DNA from: an uncultured Verrucomicrobiota bacterium
Lineage (GTDB): Bacteria; Verrucomicrobiota; Kiritimatiellia; CAIVKH01
Assembly: GCA_937996795.1 (NCBI GenBank)
Contig: CALKUH010000054.1
Span: 1 to 59,878, forward strand
Length of the DNA: 59,878 nt
Direction: 5' to 3'
Positions 46,511 to 55,231 of the stretch are shown one piece after another. The translations under genes were made by a program, and so were the position numbers. Numbering within the stretch: the first letter of the stretch is position 1; each line of letters opens with the position of its first letter. The notes below the pieces were generated by a model. The model ran no database searches, had not been told where the DNA came from, and saw nothing but the letters and a program-made list of their open reading frames with translations.

Positions 46511-46750
46511 TCAGGTGCGCGCCGTGCCCGGCGTGCCGTTCCAGAGGGAGATGCCCGAGGTGCCCTTGGGCATCGACTTCAGGTGCGTCAACGTCGCCAC
46601 GACGACGAGGGAGGGATGCATCCCCGACACATCGGTTTTCAACGTGAAGATGACCTTCCCGTCATGCACGACGGACGCCGTGCGGGGGTCCTTCCGGTTG
46701 ACAACGATTTTTACGTCCCGACGCAGTGGCGATTTCTTCGGAAGAGTCAT
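46511..46750 (-). CDS. Small basic hypothetical protein
   Basis: A 79-aa reading frame, Lys/Arg-rich at the N-terminus (PKKSPLRRDVKIVVNRKD), then a beta-like part (SVVHDGKVIFTLKTD) and a helix (LVVVATLTHLKSM). It looks protein-like rather than random and occupies the whole gap between hcp and the divergent beta-helix gene. No family is recognised and no ribosome site is visible. ATG at 46762 is an alternative start. It could be non-coding. Confidence 0.45.
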   Translation of the reverse strand: MTLPKKSPLRRDVKIVVNRKDPRTASVVHDGKVIFTLKTDVSGMHPSLVVVATLTHLKSMPKGTSGISLWNGTPGTART

Positions 46751-46819
46751 ATTGCAGAGCATCGCACATTCTGGTGTACATGGCGACGGAATAAACCACA
46801 GGCCCTTGCCGCGCCCTTC

Positions 46820-48205
46820 ATGCCCACCGATGCACACCCCCCCGGCTTCACCCCGGAGGCCAGCGGAACCGCCAATGCCCAGGCCCTCCAACGGGCCCTG
46901 GATGCGGGGGGGACCGTGCAGGTCCGCGTGCCGGGCACCTATCGAATCGCCCGAACGGTCCTCATCGGCAGCCACACCGCCCTGCGCCTCGCCGACGGCG
47001 TGATCCTGCAAAAAGTCGTTGAATCCACCCCCTTCACCCATGTCCTGCTCAACCGCGGCGCGCTGACCGGCGTCCCCGACGAACACATCACGATCGAGGG
47101 CCTCCACATCCAGGCGAACGGCGTCGATGTGCGGCACACCGAGGTCTATGGCCTGCGCGGCCAGCTCGCCATGTTCCGCGCCCGGCACGTCCGCGTCGAA
47201 CGCTTCCGCTGTCTCGATCTGGGGCGCTGGCAATTCGCGTTCCACGCGTGCAATTTCGAGGACCTGCACATCAACGACGTGGAGATTCGCGGCCTGAAGG
47301 ACGGAATTCATCTGGGGCGCGGCCGCCGCTTCACCATCCGGAACGGCCTCTTCCAGACATTCGATGATGCGATCGCGCTGAACGCGCACGATTACGCGAC
47401 GAGCAACCCGGAACTTGGCTGGATCGAAGACGGCCTCATCGAAAACTGCCGCGACCTGGACGCGGACACCACAACAGGCTATTTCTGCCGAATCCTCGCC
47501 GGCGCATGGCGCGACTGGCAGCCGGGCGCGGCCGTCCAGCACTCCGACACGGTGGTCCATCAGGGGCGCGTCTATCGCGTCCACATGGAGCCCGACGGGC
47601 GGGTGTTCGCCTCGCACACGGCGCCAACCCACACCCACGGCACCGCGGTGCTCGACGGCATCCGCTGGGGCCTCGTGCAGACCGACGGCGCGCATACCGC
47701 CGGCGTCCGGCGCGTGAAATTCCGGAACATCTCACTCGAAAAACCGCGCATCGCCTTCTCGCTTCATTTCGACGACGACGCCTACAGCCGTTCCTACGCG
47801 CCCGGCGCGGAGCTGCCCGTGCAACGCGACCTGGCGTTTGAGGACGTTCGCGTGGAGCACGGGACGGCGTGCGACCTGATCGCCATCGACACCCCGGTGG
47901 ATGCGCTCTCGCTGGCGCGCGCGCACCTCCGGCACAACGCCATCCGCTTTCGCGCCCAGCGCCATATTTTCAATCCGCCGCCCACCCGGATCACGATGCG
48001 GGAATGCACCTTTGCCCATCCCGGCCCGATGGTGTTGCTGCGCAACGAGGCGGCGAACAAGGAAATCGACCTGCACACCTCATCCAGTATTGAATTGTCG
48101 CCCTCCTTCAGGGCATCAATTTCCCCGGGACCGGGCCGGATCACATGGACCTCCGACCTGACGGGGTTGAACCAGGGACAGGACAAAGGAAACGGACATG
48201 GCTGA
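46820..48205 (+). CDS. Right-handed beta-helix protein (GH28/pectate-lyase-superfamily-like)
   Basis: About 461 aa. It begins with a GH28-type segment (ALQRALDAGGTVQVRVPGTYRIARTVLIGSHTALRLADG, only part of which is family-specific) and continues as parallel beta-helix coils with ITIEGLHIQANG, VEIRGLKDGIHLGRGRRFTIRNG and FDDAIALNAHDY. The GLKDGIH and FDDAIALN pattern resembles the catalytic Asp region of polygalacturonases. No signal peptide is seen from ATG 46820, so location is uncertain. It overlaps the sensor gene by eight bases and is probably co-expressed with it. Confidence 0.8.
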   Translation: MPTDAHPPGFTPEASGTANAQALQRALDAGGTVQVRVPGTYRIARTVLIGSHTALRLADGVILQKVVESTPFTHVLLNRGALTGVPDEHITIEGLHIQANGVDVRHTEVYGLRGQLAMFRARHVRVERFRCLDLGRWQFAFHACNFEDLHINDVEIRGLKDGIHLGRGRRFTIRNGLFQTFDDAIALNAHDYATSNPELGWIEDGLIENCRDLDADTTTGYFCRILAGAWRDWQPGAAVQHSDTVVHQGRVYRVHMEPDGRVFASHTAPTHTHGTAVLDGIRWGLVQTDGAHTAGVRRVKFRNISLEKPRIAFSLHFDDDAYSRSYAPGAELPVQRDLAFEDVRVEHGTACDLIAIDTPVDALSLARAHLRHNAIRFRAQRHIFNPPPTRITMRECTFAHPGPMVLLRNEAANKEIDLHTSSSIELSPSFRASISPGPGRITWTSDLTGLNQGQDKGNGHG

Positions 48206-49286
48206 ACTTCGATTGCGCTACGCGGCCAAGCTGTTCATCAGTCACCTGGCCGCCGTGTTTCTCGTCTCCGGCAGCGTGGGCACGTTCTTCTATGTCCGCG
48301 CGATGGACAACCTGATGCGCAGCCTCAAGTCGCGCCTGCAAAACAGCGCGGCGATGATCAGCCAGAGCATCGATGCCCACACGATGGAAGCGATCCAGTC
48401 CGAACAGGATATTGACGAGCCCGCCTATCAATCGGCGCTGGAGAAATTGCGCCGTGTCCGCCGCGCCAATCCCGACATCGCCTTCCTCTACATCATGCGC
48501 AAGACGGACGACGGCGTGGTGTTCGTCGTGGATTCCGACGAGACCGAAGCCCAGGCCATGCCCGGAACGGTGTATGAGGAGATCAACCCCCTCCTGTCGC
48601 TCGGCTTCCACGAAGCCTCGGTGGACGATGAACTGACGCAGGACGAATGGGGGGTGTTCCTTTCCGGCTACGCCCCACTCCTGCATGGCGAAGGCCGCTA
48701 CCTTGTCGGCATCGACATGCGCGCCGACGAGGTGACGAACAAGCTGGCGGAGCTGCGGATGACCGGCATGATTTCGTTCCTCGCCTCGATTCTGCTCGCG
48801 CTGGCGTTCGCGCACTACCTGTCCCGGAGCCTGACCCGTCGCATCGCGCAACTGTCCACCCACTGCCGGGCGATTGCGCTCGGCAACTTCGACACCCGCA
48901 TCGAGGGGCGCACGTTCGACGAATTCGACGACCTGACCTCGGCGTTCAACACGATGAGCGAGACCCTCGGCAAAACGCGGGCGAATCTCGACGACGTCAT
49001 CACCGAGCTGAAGGACGCGCGCAACAACCTCGAAGCGCGCGTTGCGAGCCGCACACACGAGTTGGAGGACTCGGTGGCGCGCATGAACGTGCTGCGCGGG
49101 TTGCTGCCGATTTGCAGTTCCTGCAAAAAAATCCGCGACGACAAGGGTTACTGGCAGCAGGTCGAGCACTTCGTCGCGCAACGTTCCGAGGCCCGCTTCA
49201 CACACGGCGTCTGCCCGGACTGCATGGTGCGGCTCTACGGGAACCTATTGAATCCCGACGCATCCGCCGGCTCCAACCCGCCTTGA
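48198..49286 (+). CDS. Membrane sensor with HAMP domain and C-terminal Cys4 module, no output kinase
   Basis: A 362-aa protein. Membrane helix at about 9-33, an extracytoplasmic sensor domain (34-187), a second helix at about 188-208, a HAMP domain (about 209-262) and a coiled coil (265-300). The C-terminus has Cys306-x2-Cys309 in LLPICSSCKKIRDDKGYW and Cys339-x2-Cys342 in GVCPDC, a probable zinc site. This tail is familiar from the ends of PAS and response-regulator proteins in anaerobes but is unnamed. No histidine kinase, GGDEF or methyl-accepting domain is present. The start overlaps the preceding stop by eight bases, so translation is coupled. Confidence 0.85.
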   Translation: MAELRLRYAAKLFISHLAAVFLVSGSVGTFFYVRAMDNLMRSLKSRLQNSAAMISQSIDAHTMEAIQSEQDIDEPAYQSALEKLRRVRRANPDIAFLYIMRKTDDGVVFVVDSDETEAQAMPGTVYEEINPLLSLGFHEASVDDELTQDEWGVFLSGYAPLLHGEGRYLVGIDMRADEVTNKLAELRMTGMISFLASILLALAFAHYLSRSLTRRIAQLSTHCRAIALGNFDTRIEGRTFDEFDDLTSAFNTMSETLGKTRANLDDVITELKDARNNLEARVASRTHELEDSVARMNVLRGLLPICSSCKKIRDDKGYWQQVEHFVAQRSEARFTHGVCPDCMVRLYGNLLNPDASAGSNPP

Positions 49287-49307
49287 GTGGCCGGCGCGCC
49301 GGACGTT

Positions 49308-50390
49308 TCAGTCGATCCGCGTCTTCTGGATCAACGCCGCGTCGATCAGCACGAGCGCGGCCATGGCCTCGACGATGGGCACCGCGCGGTTGACCACGCA
49401 GGGATCATGGCGTCCCTTCGCCTCCAACACGGCTTCCTCACCGTCAAACGTGGCCGTGTGCTGGGGCTTGCTGATCGTCGCCGGTGGCTTGAAGGCCACG
49501 CGGAACACGATCGGCTCCCCATTGCTGATGCCGCCCTGGATGCCGCCGCTGTTGTTGGTGCGCGTGCCCAGGCGGCCCTCTTTTTTTACGAACGGGTCAT
49601 TGTGACGGCTGCCGGGCTGGCGCACGCCGCCAAAGCCGGAGCCGATTTCAAATCCCTTGGTCGCCGGAATGGAAAGCATCGCGTGCGCGAGCATGGCCTC
49701 CAGCTTGTTGAACACCGGTTCGCCCCACCCCGCGGGCACGCCGCGACAGATGCACGTCACCACGCCCCCGAGCGAGTCGCCGGCATCGCGCGCGGCCTTC
49801 ACCGCCGAAATCATCTGTTCCGCCGTCGCCGCGTGCGGACAGCGGATGATGGTGCGATCCACCTCGTCGCGCGTCAGCAAGGAGGCTTCGATCTCCGGCG
49901 CATCGAGCGCGCCGACCGTGCTGACCCACGCCACGATCTCGATGCCGTGGTTCAACCGCAGCCATTTTTCCGCAATCGCGCCGGCGGCCACGCGCCCGAT
50001 GGTCTCTCGCGCGCTGGAGCGCCCGCCGCCGCTGGACGCGCGCACGCCGTACTTCGCCTGGTAGGTGAAGTCGGCATGCGAGGGGCGCGGGATGTTCGAC
50101 ATGTCCTGGTAGTCGCCGGGGCGCTGGTCCTTGTTCGGGACATACAGGCCGATGGGCGTGCCGAGCGTGAGGCCGTGTTCCGTGCCCGACAGGATGGTGA
50201 CCGTGTCGCTCTCCTGGCGCGGCGTGCTGACCGCGCTCTGGCCGGGGCGGCGACGATCGAGTTGCGGCTGGATGTCGGCCTCCGTCAGCGGCAGGCGCGG
50301 CGGACAACCGTCCACGATCCCGCCCACCGCCTTGCAGTGCGATTCGCCGAATGTGGTTACGCGAAAGAGAGAGCCTAAGGTGCTGGACAT
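49308..50390 (-). CDS. aroC: Chorismate synthase
   Basis: A 360-aa FMN-dependent enzyme converting EPSP to chorismate, the last shared step of aromatic amino acid synthesis. Signatures are FGESHCKAVGGIVDGCPPRLPL, the RRRPGQS motif, PNKDQRPGDYQD-like segment, GVRASSGGGRSSARETIGRVAAG and the C-terminal RHDPCVVNRAVPIVEAM. Length is standard. It is a single minus gene, 21 bases from the convergent sensor gene. Confidence 0.97.
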   Translation of the reverse strand: MSSTLGSLFRVTTFGESHCKAVGGIVDGCPPRLPLTEADIQPQLDRRRPGQSAVSTPRQESDTVTILSGTEHGLTLGTPIGLYVPNKDQRPGDYQDMSNIPRPSHADFTYQAKYGVRASSGGGRSSARETIGRVAAGAIAEKWLRLNHGIEIVAWVSTVGALDAPEIEASLLTRDEVDRTIIRCPHAATAEQMISAVKAARDAGDSLGGVVTCICRGVPAGWGEPVFNKLEAMLAHAMLSIPATKGFEIGSGFGGVRQPGSRHNDPFVKKEGRLGTRTNNSGGIQGGISNGEPIVFRVAFKPPATISKPQHTATFDGEEAVLEAKGRHDPCVVNRAVPIVEAMAALVLIDAALIQKTRID

Positions 50391-50503
50391 GCCGGAATCC
50401 TATGGGATTTTTTGGAAACCTCAAGCGCCGCCTCCGCGCGCGGACGCCGAAACCGCGCGGAACGCATTGCCAGTCCACGCGGAATGCTCCATAAACCCAG
50501 CCC

Positions 50504-51205
50504 ATGACGCGGAGCGTACATGACGGACCGGAGAAGACCGCCGCCCTCCTGCGCGTATCAAACGCATTCGCCTTGATCTTCTGGGGCCTGCTGGCGTGGA
50601 CGTTGATGTGGATCGGGGTCGTGCAGGTCCCGATGCTGGCGCGCTGGGGAATCCCCGCGTCCGCGGTGTCCGGCGCGCTGTGGGCCGCCGCAGCCTGGCT
50701 GGTCGCCACGACGCCCCCCCTCACGCCCCGCTGGCCCGCGGCGGCGCGGGGGTTCGCCCTGATGATCGGGCTGCACCTCTATCTGCTGCCCTACCTCGGC
50801 TGGTGGCAATGGACCGCGCCGGCGCCCTATCGCCATTTCAACACGGCGCTGCTCGTGTGCGCGATCGCCGGAGGGATTTTCCAACTGCACCGGCTCGCGA
50901 ACGAAATCGCCCGGGCGCTGCACGACCGCGTCCTCTTCACCGAAGCCCGCCTGAGCTTTTGGAGCATCCCCGTCATCGCCATCATCTTCCTGGGCGTGTT
51001 TGTGTGGAGCGCGCACCGCATCGGGCTCGACCTCGGCTGGCGCGACTGGCTCGACTACTTCGCCTCACAACGGCCGTGGTCGCTCCGCACCACCGCGCTC
51101 CTGTTCCTCATGCCCCTGCTGCCGCCGATGGCCCTCGCGTGGGAGGTCCGGCAGCGCATCCACGCGTGGCTCCCCCGCGGCCGATGCCCGGAGGAAGAGG
51201 CGTGA
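50504..51205 (+). CDS. Membrane protein, unknown function
   Basis: A 233-aa protein with about five hydrophobic helices: roughly 18-42, 52-70, 85-102, 112-130 and 150-170, plus one near 195-210. It is Trp- and Arg-rich between helices. No family or catalytic motif is recognised. It is divergent from aroC and is followed 31 bases later by a lipoprotein gene on the same strand, suggesting a small envelope pair. Confidence 0.7.
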   Translation: MTRSVHDGPEKTAALLRVSNAFALIFWGLLAWTLMWIGVVQVPMLARWGIPASAVSGALWAAAAWLVATTPPLTPRWPAAARGFALMIGLHLYLLPYLGWWQWTAPAPYRHFNTALLVCAIAGGIFQLHRLANEIARALHDRVLFTEARLSFWSIPVIAIIFLGVFVWSAHRIGLDLGWRDWLDYFASQRPWSLRTTALLFLMPLLPPMALAWEVRQRIHAWLPRGRCPEEEA

Positions 51206-51236
51206 CACCGCGCGCCGCAACGCTAGGCTGTGCGCC

Positions 51237-51683
51237 ATGAGTGCCGCTTCACGCGCCTGCGCCCTGCTCTTCGCCGCGACCCTGTCGCTGGCGGCGCCCG
51301 GCTGCTCGCGCGAACGCAGCCGCGCGGTGGACGAACCGAACACGCCGCGGCAGGAACAGACCCGCGACTATCGCGGCGTGCTGGAGCGCGTTCGCTCGCG
51401 ACAGGGTCCCGTCCAAACGCAACAGGAACTGGAGGCCGCGATCCGCAAGTTCCACCATGACCTCGCGCGCCTGCCGACAAACCTGATGGAACTGGTCCAT
51501 CGCCGCTACCTGCCGGAACTGAAAAAATTGCCGGACGACCACACCTATTCCTACGATCCCGTGCACGGCAACGTCGCGGTCGTCCCCCTCGACATCCGCG
51601 GCATGCCGCGCCTGCCGGATCACGTCACCGACCAGACGCGCGCGAATATGCAGGCCGCCCCGCTCCCTCCGCCTCCGCCCTGA
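51237..51683 (+). CDS. Small lipoprotein, unknown function
   Basis: About 148 aa with a lipoprotein signal: hydrophobic h-region and lipobox APGC with Cys23. The mature part is helical and charged (QTQQELEAAIRKFHHDLARL) and ends in a run of Pro. LARLPTNLMELVHRRYLPELKKLPDDHTY resembles the short helical region seen after pilin-like proteins in PVC genomes, but I cannot name the family. ATG 51237 was chosen because the signal peptide starts there. It is convergent with the MATE gene 16 bases away. Confidence 0.72.
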   Translation: MSAASRACALLFAATLSLAAPGCSRERSRAVDEPNTPRQEQTRDYRGVLERVRSRQGPVQTQQELEAAIRKFHHDLARLPTNLMELVHRRYLPELKKLPDDHTYSYDPVHGNVAVVPLDIRGMPRLPDHVTDQTRANMQAAPLPPPPP

Positions 51684-51699
51684 GGCCGCGCGGGCACGG

Positions 51700-53130
51700 C
51701 TAATCCGACAACACGCGCCCTTCCTGCCCCACGTTCGCCGGCGGCGCGGGCGTCTGGCGGTCAAGCAGGTCGATGCTTTTCCAGACGCCGGACTTGAAGC
51801 GCCAGTAGAAGCCGCCGGAGATCAGCATGATCGTGAACGCGAGGAACGCCCACGCATGCAGGATGCCGCCCTTGAAGACATAGATCACCAGCCACTCGCC
51901 CGGCACAAAAAAGCCCCAGGCCATCGCGATGGAATACCACATGACAAACCGCGTATCGCCCGCGCCCTTCAACGCGCCGGCGAGCACGAGGTTGATCGTG
52001 TCGAGCAGGCCCCACGTCGCCATCAGGATCAGCAGCCATCGGCCGATCCCGAGCAATTCATCCAGGGTGAATCCGCCGCCGCCGCGCTCGGAAAACAGCA
52101 GGAAATAATAGTGCGGGAACGCGAGGTAGGTCAGCGCCATGAAGCCCATGTACATCAGGCCCACCTTGAGCGACGTCCACGCCGCCCGTTCCGCGATGTG
52201 GGATTGCCCGCGCCCCTGGTACTGTCCCACCAGCGTCGACGCGGCGATGCTGATGCCGAGCAACGGCATGAACGCCAGCGTATTCACGCTGAGCGCGATG
52301 TTGCTCACGGCGAGCGAGAGGGCGCCAAGATGGCCGGTCATCAGCACGAAGATCGAAAAGGAGGCGACGTCGAGGAAAAGATGCAGCCCCGCGGGCGTGC
52401 CAAACCGCAGGAGGCGCATCAACAGCGGACGCTGCAGGCGCCACGTGTCGCGCGTGTGGAACATCGCGTGCGTGCGCGGCGCCCAGTAGACCGCGAACAG
52501 GATCGCGGGCGGGACGAATCCCGCGATGACCGTGGCGATGGCCGCGCCGCGGATGCCCATTTCGGGGAATCCCCAGAGCCCGAAGATCATCACCCAGTCG
52601 AGCACGATGTTCACGACATTGCCCGCCACCTGCGCATACATGTTCGTCAGCGTGTCGCCGCGCCCGGTGAAGAAACTGCTGATCGCCGCGCCGAGGGGAA
52701 TGCTCACGCCGCCCGCCATCAGGATCGTGTAATAGTCCAGCTCCTCCGCGAGCACCTCGGCCGGGTGGCCCGCCAGATGCAACAGCCAGCGACCAAACGG
52801 GATCAGCGCGAGAATGATCGGCCACGCGAACAGCGCGAGCCACAGGCCCTGCGCCGTGGACCGGCTGCAGCCGCGCGGATTCCCGCTGCCGTGGTACTGC
52901 GCCACAAACGTGTTCGCGTACCCCGCCACCGCCATGAAGCCGGAGCACAACGTGAACGCCAGCAGGCCCGCGGGCAGCGCCGCCTGGATCGAAATCGCGC
53001 TGTACTGCGCGAGAAACACGCGGTCCACAAACTGCATGACGGAAAACGACGCCGTGCTGATGATCAGCGGATACGCCATTCGCAAGACTTCGCGATAGCC
53101 GCCGGGCGTGTGGGGTTGGCAGGAGGACAT
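51700..53130 (-). CDS. MATE family efflux transporter
   Basis: A 476-aa inner-membrane antiporter with 12 predicted helices in two similar halves. MATE-type sequences include MAYPLIISTASFSVMQFVDRVFLAQYS near the start, VAQYHGSGN, GRGDTLTNMYAQVAGNVVNIVLDWVMIFG-like segment, the GIRGAAIATVIAG repeat and LVGQYQGRGQ in the second half. It exports cationic compounds or lipids by sodium or proton exchange; substrate unknown. ATG 53130 precedes the first helix directly. Confidence 0.9.
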   Translation of the reverse strand: MSSCQPHTPGGYREVLRMAYPLIISTASFSVMQFVDRVFLAQYSAISIQAALPAGLLAFTLCSGFMAVAGYANTFVAQYHGSGNPRGCSRSTAQGLWLALFAWPIILALIPFGRWLLHLAGHPAEVLAEELDYYTILMAGGVSIPLGAAISSFFTGRGDTLTNMYAQVAGNVVNIVLDWVMIFGLWGFPEMGIRGAAIATVIAGFVPPAILFAVYWAPRTHAMFHTRDTWRLQRPLLMRLLRFGTPAGLHLFLDVASFSIFVLMTGHLGALSLAVSNIALSVNTLAFMPLLGISIAASTLVGQYQGRGQSHIAERAAWTSLKVGLMYMGFMALTYLAFPHYYFLLFSERGGGGFTLDELLGIGRWLLILMATWGLLDTINLVLAGALKGAGDTRFVMWYSIAMAWGFFVPGEWLVIYVFKGGILHAWAFLAFTIMLISGGFYWRFKSGVWKSIDLLDRQTPAPPANVGQEGRVLSD

Positions 53131-53183
53131 AAGGAGGCGGACGATACTCCAGAATGAGGCGGCGGGAAAGCGCGGGATCGGCC

Positions 53184-53873
53184 TCAGCCTTCCCAGATCA
53201 CCAGCTGCCGGAAGGGCGCAATCGTTTCCACACGCCAGCCCGGCGGAAGCCGCGCCCGCAGCTCGTCCGGCACAAAACTGCGGCAGATCGTGCGCCGCCC
53301 ATCCTCCGCGGCGAAGGAGCGGCGCAGCCACGGGGCGATGAAAGCCGAAAACAGGGCGTATGCCGCCGCGCTGCGCACGGTGTCGTTGTGAACCACGACC
53401 TGTGTCGCAAGCGCACGCGAATCCTCGAAGAGCGCACGCAGGGCCGCGTCATCCAGGTGATGCAACACCGCGTTGGAGAGCACCACATCGAAAGACGCTC
53501 CTTCCGCGCGCAACGCCGAGGTATGGCACGCGCGAAAGTGGATGGATGCGGGCCAGGCACGCTGGCGCACGAACTCGAACGCGCGCGGATCAGGATCAAC
53601 CGCCGTCAGCTCCAGTTGGAATCCATCGCGTCGCGCCCATCGATCCAATGCGCGCGGAATGTCCCCCCCGCCGAACCCCACATCCAGCAAGCGCAACGGC
53701 GTCCCGCGCCGCAGGCGCGGCCGCACATGGCGGACATAGACGGTGCGCCAGCGGGCGAGCAGCGGGTTGATCAAGGCAAACTGCGCATAGGTCCGGAACA
53801 GCCGCTCGCGATCACACGCTGGATCGTCCATGAGTTCGACGAGGTCCACGGCGCGATGCTGGAAGGAGGGCAT
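53184..53873 (-). CDS. Class I SAM-dependent methyltransferase
   Basis: A 229-aa methyltransferase. The SAM-binding motif I is LLDVGFGGGD near residue 62, the acidic motif II is TAVDPDPRAF, and motif IV is DVVLSNAVLHHLDD. The C-terminal half has hydrophobic AYALFSAFIAPWLRRS, as in lipid- or quinone-related members of this family, but substrate is not clear. It follows the MurC-like gene by 14 bases on the same strand and may share its transcript. Confidence 0.85.
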   Translation of the reverse strand: MPSFQHRAVDLVELMDDPACDRERLFRTYAQFALINPLLARWRTVYVRHVRPRLRRGTPLRLLDVGFGGGDIPRALDRWARRDGFQLELTAVDPDPRAFEFVRQRAWPASIHFRACHTSALRAEGASFDVVLSNAVLHHLDDAALRALFEDSRALATQVVVHNDTVRSAAAYALFSAFIAPWLRRSFAAEDGRRTICRSFVPDELRARLPPGWRVETIAPFRQLVIWEG

Positions 53874-53885
53874 GAAGGGGGCGGG

Positions 53886-53907
53886 TTTCAGGTGTCAGGT
53901 GTCGGGG
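53886..53907. repeat. Solo GGTGTC-type repeat at the murC-like stop codon
   Basis: TTTCAGGTGTCAGGTGTCGGGG reads as tandem GGTGTC units. It supplies the stop codon (TGA, 53888-53890) and last residues (PTPDT) of the ligase gene. The same unit forms the inverted repeats around the four-helix gene at 56443-56961. Confidence 0.7.
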
Positions 53908-55231
53908 AAGCGGGATCAGCGGCCAGCGCACGGGCGAACCTCGGCAACTCCGGATCGCGCGCGCCCATGCCCAGGATCGACTCGCCGGTTTGAATTTCAG
54001 CCTCCAGTCGCGCGCGCAGGGTGGCGTAGTCCGGCACGACCTCGGCGGAAACTCCGCGTTTCAGCAGCGACGCGACGAAATCGCCGGCGTCGATTTTCCG
54101 ATTCGCCGTCCCGCCCGCGTAAAAGACCGGAAGCACGAAGAGCCGGTCGTCCGGCCCCATCGCGCCGGCAAGCGCATCCACCAGTTCGTCGTGCATCAAG
54201 GCGAGCGGCGCAAACCCGTGCGGACGCCAGTAACCGAGCACCCGGCGCGAGCCTTCACGCACGGCGCACCACGAGGCGGCGATCTTCGCGGGATTGTGGG
54301 CGTAGTCGTCGATGACGCGCGCGCCGCGGAAGCCGCCGACGACCTCCAGCCGCCGATGCACGCCCCCGAATCGCGCCAGCGCGTCGCGCAGCCGGTCCGC
54401 GGCCGCGCCCATGCGCAGGCACAACGCGACGGCGAGCAACGCGTTCTCCGCGTTGTGGCGACCCGGCATGCGGGTCACATAACGCGCGCCCTCATGCTCG
54501 AAGGTCCAGCCGTCCGGCGTGGGCACGATGGCCGTCGCGGGTTCGCGCACCGCACGCCCGATGACGGCGCCGACGCCGGGACCGGCGACGATGTCGCCCT
54601 GCACCTGCGCGGCGAAGGAGCGGAAGAGGCGCTGCACTTCGTCGAGCTCGAAGTGGTCTTTCGAGATGTTGGTGATGATCGCGTGGGCGGGATGGAAATT
54701 CAGCAGCGAGCGATCGCTTTCATCGGCTTCCAACACCCACCAACCCGAACGCCCCACGCGCACGTTGCCGAGCCGCGCCGCCCCGCGCCAGTCGAGCACG
54801 ATGCCGCCATTCACCACCGTGGGGTCGAAACCCGCCTGCTCCAGCAGCCAGCCGACCAACGCGGTCACCGTCGTCTTCCCGGCGGTTCCGGTGACCGCGA
54901 TGACCTTCGCGCCGCGCGCCTGTTCCGCGAGCAAGGCCGCGCGGTGCACCACGCGGATGTTCAGCCGTTGCGCGGCGAGCAACTCGGGATTGTCCGGCTC
55001 AATGGCCGTGCTGACGGCCAGCGCCTCGGTGGATGCGGTCAGCGCGGCGCCATCCTGCGGGACCACCTGCAGGCCGGCCGCCTTCAGGATCTCCACCGCC
55101 TCCGATGTACCGCCCTGGTCCAGGGTGCGGTCGGATCCCGTGACGCGATACCCGCGCGCGAGCAACAGTTCCGCCAGCGCGCTCATCCCGACACCGCCGA
55201 CACCGGCGACATGGATGTGCGGCGCGCTCAT
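53888..55231 (-). CDS. murC: MurC-like Mur ligase (UDP-N-acetylmuramate--alanine ligase type)
   Basis: A 447-aa three-domain Mur ligase. Domain 1 has the MurC-type HVAGVGGVGMSALAELL, the P-loop is TGTAGKTTVTAL, domain 2 has ADESDRSLLNF and TNISKDHFEL, and domain 3 has FGGVHRRLEVVG and DDYAHNP. MurC normally reads GTHGKTT at the P-loop; here the His is Ala. MurC adds L-Ala to UDP-MurNAc; an Mpl-like or other specialised ligase is possible. Its ATG overlaps the stop of the bactofilin-like gene (ATGA). The 3' end lies in a dispersed repeat, so the last few residues may be repeat-derived. Confidence 0.85.
   Translation of the reverse strand: MSAPHIHVAGVGGVGMSALAELLLARGYRVTGSDRTLDQGGTSEAVEILKAAGLQVVPQDGAALTASTEALAVSTAIEPDNPELLAAQRLNIRVVHRAALLAEQARGAKVIAVTGTAGKTTVTALVGWLLEQAGFDPTVVNGGIVLDWRGAARLGNVRVGRSGWWVLEADESDRSLLNFHPAHAIITNISKDHFELDEVQRLFRSFAAQVQGDIVAGPGVGAVIGRAVREPATAIVPTPDGWTFEHEGARYVTRMPGRHNAENALLAVALCLRMGAAADRLRDALARFGGVHRRLEVVGGFRGARVIDDYAHNPAKIAASWCAVREGSRRVLGYWRPHGFAPLALMHDELVDALAGAMGPDDRLFVLPVFYAGGTANRKIDAGDFVASLLKRGVSAEVVPDYATLRARLEAEIQTGESILGMGARDPELPRFARALAADPASPTPDT

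Noticed and set aside
49291..49302. A 12-base GC palindrome between the sensor gene and aroC
   Set aside because: No loop or T-run follows; such palindromes are expected in sequence of this GC content.
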